Shown: piece after piece, positions 1 to 5,172 of the stretch
How the letters are laid out: the number at the start of each line of letters is the position of its first letter
How positions within the stretch are numbered: position 1 is the stretch's first letter
From: Aliarcobacter sp.
GTDB lineage: Bacteria > Campylobacterota > Campylobacteria > Campylobacterales > Arcobacteraceae
Assembly (NCBI GenBank): GCA_017996075.1
Contig: JAGOHQ010000073.1
Location: forward strand, 1 to 5,172
Direction: 5' to 3'
DNA: 5,172 bases
Made by a program: the position numbers and the translations under genes
Notes under the pieces: generated by a model
The model's database searches: none
What the model was told of the DNA's origin: nothing
What the model saw: the letters and a program-made list of their open reading frames with translations, nothing else

Positions 1-1395
1 CTTATATTCTTTTCTGTACAAAGCTTTGCCAATGATTATATAGATGTAAATTTTACAAATTTAAAACTAGATGAATTTATAAAAATCGTTTCAAAAGTGA
101 GTAATAAAAATATTCTTGTAAGTGAACCTTTGGATATAAATTTAAACTTTGTATCAAACAAAAAAATCAAAAAAGATGATTTACTTACAATTTTAAAAAC
201 TATTTTAGATGAGCACAATTATGTTTTAGAACAAAAAGGTGATTTTTTAAAAATTAGTAAAAAAATACCTCCAAAAAAAGAAAATTCTATTTCAAAAGTT
301 TATGAATTAAGAAATATCGATGCAGAAAATATAGCTAAGATATTGGAAAATATTATTGAAAAAAATAGTTATGAAGAGGGTGAAAAACCAAATATTTCAT
401 TTTCGCAAGAGACAAATTCAATTGTTTTAACAGGTCAAAAAGATATTTTAGAGCCACTTTTTAATCTTTTAAAAGATTTAGATAAACAAAAAGAGCAAGT
501 TTATATTCAAGCAAAAATTATAGAGGTAAACAATGAACTTGTAAATAAAATAGGTTTATCTTATGGAATTTTAAAAGCAGATAGCTCAAGTGATGGAATT
601 ATGGCAATATCAACAAACTTAAATGGTGGCTCAAAAAGTATTGAAGATGCTTCAACACTTTTAGGTATAGATGTAAAAAAATTAAATTTAAAATCAGGAC
701 TTGCTTTGGGTGCAAGTTTAAATCTTTTAAAACAGCAAGGAGCTTTGGATATTGTTTCTGAACCATCAATTTTGGCTTTAAATAACAAAGAGAGTTTTAT
801 ATATGTTGGAGAAAAAATCTCTATGCAAACTTCAAGTAGTGTAACAGATGGTGGAACCCAAAGAACAAACTATGAAAGAGAAGATATAGGATTGACTTTA
901 AAAGTAAAACCTAGAGTTTCAAGTGAGTCAAAACTTACTTTAGAGATTAATACACTTTTGGAGAATTTAAAAGCAAGATCAGTTGGAGTTAGTAATCCTG
1001 ACACTCTTAAAAAAGAGATAAATACAACAGCAATTTTAAGTAATGGTGAGAGTGTAATAATAGGTGGGTTAATTGAAAATAAAAATGAGATTGTAGAAGA
1101 AAAAGTACCAGTTTTGGGAGATATTCCAGTTTTAGGAGGACTTTTTAAAAATGAGTCAAATCTAAATAGAAAAAATAATCTAGTAATAATTGTAACTCCA
1201 TATATTATTCAAAAAAATCAAGATATTACATATATAAGAGATAAATTAACAAAGTTAAAAGCACTAGAAGAGAGATATTTAGAAGAGAGTTTGAGTGATT
1301 TAAAAGTTGAACTAAAATCAAAAAATGAGAACAAAATAGAAGATACACAAGCTTTACAAGAAAAAAAGTTTAAAGATTTTTTTGAGCAACAGTGA
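1..1395 (+). CDS. gspD: Secretin, GspD/CtsD type (5'-partial)
   Basis: This is an outer-membrane secretin, the multimeric gated channel used by type II secretion, type IV pili and competence machines. The frame is open from base 1, so the start lies upstream; the GTG at 97 is internal. Codons 1-10 look like the end of a signal peptide (LIFFSVQSFA, cleavage before ND). Codons 11-88 resemble the N0/STN domain and about 100-162 one N1-type domain (VYELRNIDAENIAKIL, later NSIVLTG). The barrel domain follows at about 166-405: VYIQAKIIEVN, SEPSILALNNKE, then the secretin signature VPVLGDIPVLGGLF at 369-382 and NLVIIVTPYI. A charged tail of about 59 residues, probably helical, ends the protein. With 464 codons visible it is shorter than classical GspD (about 650), with no room for N2 and N3. 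The size and domains fit the Campylobacter transformation secretin CtsD. The secretin call is firm; secretion versus DNA uptake cannot be decided here. Confidence 0.9.
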   Translation, partial: LIFFSVQSFANDYIDVNFTNLKLDEFIKIVSKVSNKNILVSEPLDINLNFVSNKKIKKDDLLTILKTILDEHNYVLEQKGDFLKISKKIPPKKENSISKVYELRNIDAENIAKILENIIEKNSYEEGEKPNISFSQETNSIVLTGQKDILEPLFNLLKDLDKQKEQVYIQAKIIEVNNELVNKIGLSYGILKADSSSDGIMAISTNLNGGSKSIEDASTLLGIDVKKLNLKSGLALGASLNLLKQQGALDIVSEPSILALNNKESFIYVGEKISMQTSSSVTDGGTQRTNYEREDIGLTLKVKPRVSSESKLTLEINTLLENLKARSVGVSNPDTLKKEINTTAILSNGESVIIGGLIENKNEIVEEKVPVLGDIPVLGGLFKNESNLNRKNNLVIIVTPYIIQKNQDITYIRDKLTKLKALEERYLEESLSDLKVELKSKNENKIEDTQALQEKKFKDFFEQQ

Positions 1396-1409
1396 TTTTT
1401 AGCTTATTT

Positions 1410-1418
1410 TGATAAAAT
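1410..1418 (+). promoter_or_regulatory. Candidate extended -10 promoter before the radical SAM gene
   Basis: TGATAAAAT gives an extended -10 (TG, one base, then TAAAAT, one mismatch from TATAAT). T-rich stretches lie upstream, as in epsilonproteobacterial sigma-70 promoters, which lack a clear -35 box. Transcription would begin near 1425, just ahead of the ribosome binding site at 1432. In such AT-rich DNA a match like this can arise by chance. Confidence 0.4.
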
Positions 1419-1431
1419 CAGCAAAAAAATT

Positions 1432-1436
1432 AAGGA
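1432..1436 (+). promoter_or_regulatory. Shine-Dalgarno that places the radical SAM start at ATA 1444
   Basis: AAGGA lies 7 nt before the ATA codon at 1444. The layout closely resembles the ferredoxin start (AGGA at 3923-3926, 7 nt before ATG 3934). No ATG, GTG or TTG occurs in frame between the upstream TGA (1393-1395) and the iron-sulfur cysteines, so this site is the main evidence for where translation begins. Confidence 0.65.
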
Positions 1437-1443
1437 AAATAAG

Positions 1444-2319
1444 ATAAAAAAGTTTAAAAAAGTTCATATAGAACTTACAAATATTTGTAATCTAAAATGC
1501 TCTTTTTGCCCACCAAAACTATTTCCAAATAAAATTATGGATTTAAATACTTTTGATAGATTAAATTTTGAGCTAAAAGATATTACAAATGAGTTAGCAT
1601 ACCATATTGTTGGTGACCCTTTGGTTTTGACAAATTTAAGTGAATATTTAAATATAAGCAAAAAGCATAATTTAAAGGTAAATATAACAACAACAGCAAA
1701 TAATATTTCACAAAAGCACTATGAAGCTTTATTAAATTCTACAATTAAGCAGATAAATTTTTCTCTAAACTCATATAATGCAAACTCTCATAAAAAAAGT
1801 TTTGATGAGTATATAGAGCCAATTTTAGAGTTTGTAAAGTTTGCACAAGAGAGTAAACATGAATATTTTATAAACTTTAGAATTTGGAATTTAGATGAAC
1901 AAGAAAGTGCAAAAGAGTTTAATTTGAAGGTTTTTGATAGATTAAATAACTTTTTTTCTTCAAATTTAAGTATAGATGAGATTTATGAAAATAAGCCAAA
2001 AAATATAAGAGTTGCTAGAAAAATATTTATAAATTTTGATGAATATTTTGTTTGGCCAAACTTAAAAAATGAAGTAGTAAGTCAAAAAGGTTTTTGTTAT
2101 GGCTTAAACTCACATTTTGGTATTTTAGCAAATGGAACAGTTGTTCCTTGTTGTTTGGATTTAGATGCAAATATAAATTTGGGAAATATTGAAAAATCAA
2201 CTATAAAAGAGATTTTGCAAGGACAAAGAGCAAAAGAGATGATAAATGGTTTTAAAAACAACATTTTAAAAGAGGAGCTTTGTCAAAAGTGTGAATATAG
2301 GACAAGGTTTGATTTTTAA
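1444..2319 (+). CDS. Radical SAM protein with SPASM-like C-terminus
   Basis: This is a predicted cytoplasmic radical S-adenosylmethionine enzyme of unknown substrate. Counting from ATA 1444 it has 291 residues. The radical SAM cluster motif C-x3-C-x2-C is at C15, C19 and C22 (TNICNLKCSFCPP). A GDP at about 57-59 sits where the SAM-binding GGEP motif is expected. The C-terminal part has C218, then a GILANGTVVPCC stretch with C236/C237, LGNI, and a final CQKC (C280, C283), which suggests one auxiliary [4Fe-4S] cluster of the SPASM/twitch kind. The first in-frame ATG (1537) would remove all three catalytic cysteines, so it is not the true start. The reading frame is clear from the homology upstream of it, and AAGGA at 1432-1436 favours the ATA codon. 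It follows the secretin by 48 nt and shares its frame. SPASM enzymes often modify peptides or act as anaerobic maturases; nothing here identifies the target. Confidence 0.88.
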   Translation: MKKFKKVHIELTNICNLKCSFCPPKLFPNKIMDLNTFDRLNFELKDITNELAYHIVGDPLVLTNLSEYLNISKKHNLKVNITTTANNISQKHYEALLNSTIKQINFSLNSYNANSHKKSFDEYIEPILEFVKFAQESKHEYFINFRIWNLDEQESAKEFNLKVFDRLNNFFSSNLSIDEIYENKPKNIRVARKIFINFDEYFVWPNLKNEVVSQKGFCYGLNSHFGILANGTVVPCCLDLDANINLGNIEKSTIKEILQGQRAKEMINGFKNNILKEELCQKCEYRTRFDF

Positions 2320-2328
2320 CCATTTGTA

Positions 2329-2336
2329 GGTAGAAT
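2329..2336 (+). promoter_or_regulatory. Candidate -10 promoter before the EI24 gene
   Basis: GGTAGAAT fits the gnTAnAAT -10 pattern common in Campylobacter-like sigma-70 promoters, with T-rich sequence upstream. Transcription would start near 2343, leaving a leader of about 20 nt before ATG 2364. The gene's ribosome binding site is weak (an AAAGATGA-like stretch at 2353-2360). Moderate to low confidence because of the base composition. Confidence 0.35.
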
Positions 2337-2363
2337 ATAGAAAAATTAAATAAAAGATGAAAT

Positions 2364-3164
2364 ATGAATGAAATAGAGATTTTACAAAGAAGTATAAGAG
2401 ATTTTTTTAGTTCAAAAATGCTTAAACTTGCACTAATTCCACTTTTTATAACAATGTTGATTTTATATATGTTGTTTTTTGGAGTTGCTAGTGTTGGAAT
2501 AGAGAGTCTTAAAACTGTGGCAGAAACTTCACAAGCTGGTGGTGAAGTTGTTATTGATGAAAATGCACCATTTTATTTTGTATGGCTTACATATTTTATA
2601 GTTTTTTTATTTAAGTACTCTATTACTTCTTGGATTGCTGGATTTTTATTTTATAGTGTTGGAGCTATTTTTGTTTTTCATTTAAGTATTGTATTAACTT
2701 TGGTTATTATTGGTTTTTTAACACCTTTTGTTGTGAAATATTTAAATGAAACGAGTTATAAAAACTTAAATTTAAAACCATATGGAACTATTTTAGGAGC
2801 ATTTTGGGTATTTTTGAAAGCATTTTTTATGATGATTTTATTATATATTTTATTTATTCCTTTGTATTTTATTCCACTTATAAATTTTATAGCTCTTTAT
2901 CTTCCTTTGTACTATTTTTTTCATAAAATGTTAAATTATGATGTATCTTCAACAATTTTAAGTAAAGAAGAGTATGAAAAAATTTACTCTAAATCTTCTA
3001 GTGCTTTTAGAGTTAGAACACTTCTTTTATATTTTATTTCTACTATTCCTTTTGTTACACTTTTTGTCTCAATTTTTTATATTATTTTTTTATCACATGC
3101 TTATTTTATAGAACTTGAGAAACTTCAAAAAATAGAAAATCAAGATATAAAAGAGGATATTTAG
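2364..3164 (+). CDS. EI24-domain (CysZ-like) integral membrane protein
   Basis: This is a 266-residue inner-membrane protein. The hydrophobic segments are about 21-45, 70-84, 88-123 (probably two passes or a re-entrant stretch), 146-187 (two passes) and 217-246. An acidic, non-membrane loop at 46-68 follows the first segment, and the last 20 residues are charged and probably cytoplasmic. The stretch at 170-192 (IPLINFIALYLP, YYFFHKML, then NYD) matches the conserved part of the EI24 family, which includes the E. coli sulfate permease CysZ. Family members are known or suspected transporters, but sulfate transport is not shown for this branch. The start is ATG 2364 with a weak ribosome binding site; an overlapping ATG at 2368 is out of frame. 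The end of the gene contains the ribosome binding site of the next gene, which begins 2 nt after the stop, so translational coupling is likely. Confidence 0.8.
   Translation: MNEIEILQRSIRDFFSSKMLKLALIPLFITMLILYMLFFGVASVGIESLKTVAETSQAGGEVVIDENAPFYFVWLTYFIVFLFKYSITSWIAGFLFYSVGAIFVFHLSIVLTLVIIGFLTPFVVKYLNETSYKNLNLKPYGTILGAFWVFLKAFFMMILLYILFIPLYFIPLINFIALYLPLYYFFHKMLNYDVSSTILSKEEYEKIYSKSSSAFRVRTLLLYFISTIPFVTLFVSIFYIIFLSHAYFIELEKLQKIENQDIKEDI
3152..3157 (+). promoter_or_regulatory. Shine-Dalgarno supporting a TTG start at 3167
   Basis: AGAGGA lies inside the last codons of the EI24 gene, 9 nt before TTG 3167. It supports TTG as the initiator of the phosphatase gene. The first in-frame ATG is more than 100 codons further on, beyond the catalytic motifs, and cannot be the start. 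Confidence 0.7.
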
Positions 3165-3166
3165 TT

Positions 3167-3895
3167 TTGGAAAATATAACAAAAGCGATAATAAAATCAA
3201 ATATTGAAATAGCAAAATATATAAAAAATAGTTTAAAAGAAGATGATTTTACATATACAAAACAGATTGGATTTGGTGGAGATAATTCACTAAAAATTGA
3301 TATTTTTTTTGAAGATATATTTATAAAAAATTTAAAAGATTTTGGAAATATTTTTAGTGAAGAGTGTGGATTTATTGATAATAAAAAAGATATTACATTT
3401 ATAATAGACCCTCTTGATGGAAGTAATAATTTTTTATCAAATATTCCATATTTTGGCACTTCAGTTGCAGTTAAAAAAAATGGTGAAATTATTGCTGGTT
3501 TTGTAGCAAATATGGCAAACAAAACTTTAGTTTATAGAATTTTGGATGATGAGGTAAAATATTTTTGTTTGGAAAATAAAAAAGAGATACAAAAAATAGT
3601 TCATAATATTTCAAAAGTTGCAGTTTTTGAAAGAGGATATAAATATCCAAATATTTGTAAAAATATAGACGATAAAAATATAAAGTTTAGAGTTCTTGGT
3701 GCAACAGCACTATCTTTGGCAAATGCAAGAGATTTTTTGTTTGTGATTTTCAAAGGAGATTTAAGGGAATTTGATGTTGAAGCTGGACTTTTTATAAGTA
3801 AAGATTTATATATAAAAAAAGAAGAAGATATTATATTTGTTACAAAATATAAAGAACAATTTTCAATATTTAAAGAAATTATTAAAGATTTTTAG
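3167..3895 (+). CDS. Inositol-monophosphatase-family phosphatase (SuhB/CysQ superfamily)
   Basis: This is a metal-dependent phosphatase of the inositol monophosphatase/fructose-bisphosphatase/CysQ superfamily, predicted cytoplasmic, 242 residues. The metal-binding motifs appear in order: FSEECGF with E65/E66, then IDPLDGSNNF at 80-89 with D81 and D84, then EFDVEAG at 201-207 with D203. D45 in GGDNSLKID probably marks the usual early aspartate motif. It is slightly shorter than typical family members (about 245-270), and the usual W-D of the last motif is F-D. Substrates across the family include inositol phosphates, 3'-phosphoadenosine 5'-phosphate and fructose bisphosphate; the sequence alone does not choose among them. 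The start is TTG with AGAGGA 9 nt upstream, 2 nt after the EI24 stop, so the two are probably co-translated. T8 at 3303-3310 and A8 at 3473-3480 lie within the gene. Confidence 0.85.
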   Translation: MENITKAIIKSNIEIAKYIKNSLKEDDFTYTKQIGFGGDNSLKIDIFFEDIFIKNLKDFGNIFSEECGFIDNKKDITFIIDPLDGSNNFLSNIPYFGTSVAVKKNGEIIAGFVANMANKTLVYRILDDEVKYFCLENKKEIQKIVHNISKVAVFERGYKYPNICKNIDDKNIKFRVLGATALSLANARDFLFVIFKGDLREFDVEAGLFISKDLYIKKEEDIIFVTKYKEQFSIFKEIIKDF

Positions 3896-3902
3896 GTATA
3901 AC
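3895..3902 (+). promoter_or_regulatory. Candidate -10 promoter before the ferredoxin gene
   Basis: GGTATAAC, starting at the last base of the phosphatase stop codon, is one mismatch from a gnTATAAT -10 box and has T-rich sequence just upstream. It would start a leader of about 25 nt ending at ATG 3934. A separate promoter would let the ferredoxin and Ppx/GppA pair be expressed independently of the upstream genes. This is a chance-prone match. Confidence 0.35.
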
Positions 3903-3924
3903 TCCAGATTAATAAAAAAATTAG

Positions 3925-4188
<264 letters not shown>

Positions 4189-4189
4189 A

Positions 4190-5172
4190 ATGTCGAAAAT
4201 TACAACAGTCATCGATATTGGCTCAAACTCAATGCGGATGGTTGTTTTAGAAAAATCTAGCCGTTTTGCTTTTTCTTTAATAAATGAGACAAAAAGTAGA
4301 GTAAAAATTTCTGAAGGTTGCTATGAAAATGGTGGGAACCTTCAAGAAATTCCTATGGAAAGAGCTTATCAATCTTTAAAATCTTTTTTAAATATTTCAA
4401 ATGCTTTAAAATCAAGAAAAGTTTTGTGTGTGGCAACTTCTGCTTTAAGAGACGCTCCAAATTCAAAAGTTTTTTTAAATAGAGTTAAAAATGATTTGGG
4501 ATTGAGTATAAAAGTAATTGATGGAGAAAAAGAGTCTTATTTTGGTGGTGTTGCTACTTCAAATTTACTTCATGATGATGAGTTTATAACTATTGATATT
4601 GGTGGGGGAAGTACAGAATTTTGTTTTGTAAAAGATAAAAAAATCTTAAAATCAATATCTTTAAATATTGGAACTGTAAGAATAAAAGAGTTGTATTTTA
4701 ATAAAAACAATATCAAAGGTGCAAAAGATTATATTTTAGAGAACTTAAAAAAAGTTTTTGAACAAAATATTGATATTCCTTCAAAAGCTGTTGGAATTGG
4801 TGGAAGTATTAGAACTTTATCAAAAATGATTATGGATAAAAATGAGTATCCTTTAGATGCAATTCATGGGTTTACATATAATGTAAACGCAGAAAAAAAA
4901 CTTTTTGAAAATATTTTAAAAGCAGATACAAATGATGAACTTCAAGAATTAGGGGTTAAAAAAGATAGATTTGATACTATAAAAGAGGGTACATTTATTT
5001 TTAAAACTATTCTTGATGAGTTGGATATAAAAGAGGTTGTAACTTCTGGAGTAGGTGTGAGAGAAGGAGTTTATCTTACAGATTTACTAAGAAACTCAAA
5101 TCATAGATTTCCAAATAATTTTAATGTAAGTGTAAAAAGTTTATTAGATAGATTTGAATTAAATGAGAAACA
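4190..5172 (+). CDS. Ppx/GppA exopolyphosphatase/pppGpp phosphatase (3'-partial)
   Basis: This is the first 327 residues of a Ppx/GppA-family phosphatase, which removes terminal phosphate from polyphosphate and/or converts pppGpp to ppGpp. It has the ASKHA (actin/Hsp70-like) fold. Visible motifs are the phosphate-1 loop VIDIGSNSMRMVV (7-19), ATSALRDA (82-89), GEKESYFGG with the probable catalytic glutamate region (112-120), the phosphate-2 loop IDIGGGSTEF (135-144), GIGGSIRTL (202-210) and SGVGVREGVYLTDLL (286-300). These complete the catalytic domains. SVKSLLDRFEL (314-324) looks like the beginning of the C-terminal HD-like region, cut by the window edge; family members are usually about 480-510 residues. 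The start is ATG 4190, one base after the ferredoxin stop, with GGAAG at 4173-4177 inside the ferredoxin gene, so coupling is likely. The sequence does not say whether polyphosphate or pppGpp is the preferred substrate; homologues in Campylobacterota may act on both. Confidence 0.93.
   Translation, partial: MSKITTVIDIGSNSMRMVVLEKSSRFAFSLINETKSRVKISEGCYENGGNLQEIPMERAYQSLKSFLNISNALKSRKVLCVATSALRDAPNSKVFLNRVKNDLGLSIKVIDGEKESYFGGVATSNLLHDDEFITIDIGGGSTEFCFVKDKKILKSISLNIGTVRIKELYFNKNNIKGAKDYILENLKKVFEQNIDIPSKAVGIGGSIRTLSKMIMDKNEYPLDAIHGFTYNVNAEKKLFENILKADTNDELQELGVKKDRFDTIKEGTFIFKTILDELDIKEVVTSGVGVREGVYLTDLLRNSNHRFPNNFNVSVKSLLDRFELNEK

Noticed and set aside
36..788. Minus-strand open frames at 36-218 and 561-788
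   Set aside because: They are complementary to the secretin coding sequence and have no recognisable motifs.
97..1395. GTG at 97 as the start of the secretin gene
   Set aside because: The same frame is open to base 1 and encodes a signal-peptide end and the first part of the N0 domain upstream of 97, so the GTG is internal.
1402..1430. Rho-independent terminator after the secretin
   Set aside because: The hairpin is AT-rich and followed by A residues, not T residues, on the + strand; on the - strand it is also not followed by a T-run.
1393..1443. TGA readthrough or selenocysteine insertion joining the secretin and radical SAM frames
   Set aside because: The genes share a frame, one TGA is the only stop between them, and a small dyad follows. 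But the stem is A/T-weak, the product would join an exported outer-membrane protein to a cytoplasmic enzyme, and a good ribosome binding site precedes the second gene. Two separate genes fit better.
1464..1661. Minus-strand open frame opposite the radical SAM gene
   Set aside because: It lies antisense to the conserved radical SAM core, with no family features.
1537..2319. ATG 1537 as the start of the radical SAM gene
   Set aside because: It would delete the catalytic C-x3-C-x2-C motif encoded at 1486-1509, and it has no convincing ribosome binding site.
3106..3522. Minus-strand open frame of 138 codons
   Set aside because: It is antisense to the phosphatase motifs; its F/I/S-rich composition is what the complement of A-rich coding DNA produces.

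Overview
This AT-rich window carries six genes, all on the + strand and tightly packed. Arginine is almost always AGA, runs of A and T are common, and candidate promoters have a G two bases upstream of a TAnAAT-like -10 box. Together with the gene content (compact competence/type II secretin, EI24 protein, small inositol-monophosphatase-like protein, YfhL-type ferredoxin, Ppx/GppA phosphatase), this points to a Campylobacterota (epsilonproteobacterial) chromosome, most likely Arcobacter or Aliarcobacter. The genus is inferred from pattern recognition; no search was run.

Layout: 1-1395 is a secretin (GspD/CtsD type) missing only its first residues. A 48-nt gap holds a candidate extended -10 promoter and a Shine-Dalgarno sequence. 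1444-2319 is a radical SAM/SPASM-like protein that appears to start at a non-canonical ATA codon. After a 44-nt gap, 2364-3164 is a polytopic EI24-domain membrane protein. It is followed after 2 nt by an inositol-monophosphatase-family protein starting at TTG (3167-3895). After a 38-nt gap comes a YfhL/Alv-type 2[4Fe-4S] ferredoxin (3934-4188). One base later begins a Ppx/GppA exopolyphosphatase/pppGpp phosphatase (4190 to beyond the window end), which lacks its C-terminal part here.

How they work together: the spacing suggests one transcription unit or a few overlapping ones, with possible extra promoters in the three larger gaps. The two tightest pairs (EI24 + phosphatase, ferredoxin + Ppx/GppA) may be translationally coupled. 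No single pathway unites all six. The EI24/phosphatase pair loosely recalls CysZ/CysQ of sulfate assimilation, and Ppx/GppA acts in polyphosphate/(p)ppGpp turnover. There is no sign of mobile elements, CRISPR, RNA genes or defence systems. This looks like ordinary core chromosome rather than an undescribed system. The points most worth checking are the ATA start of the radical SAM gene and that protein's unknown substrate.
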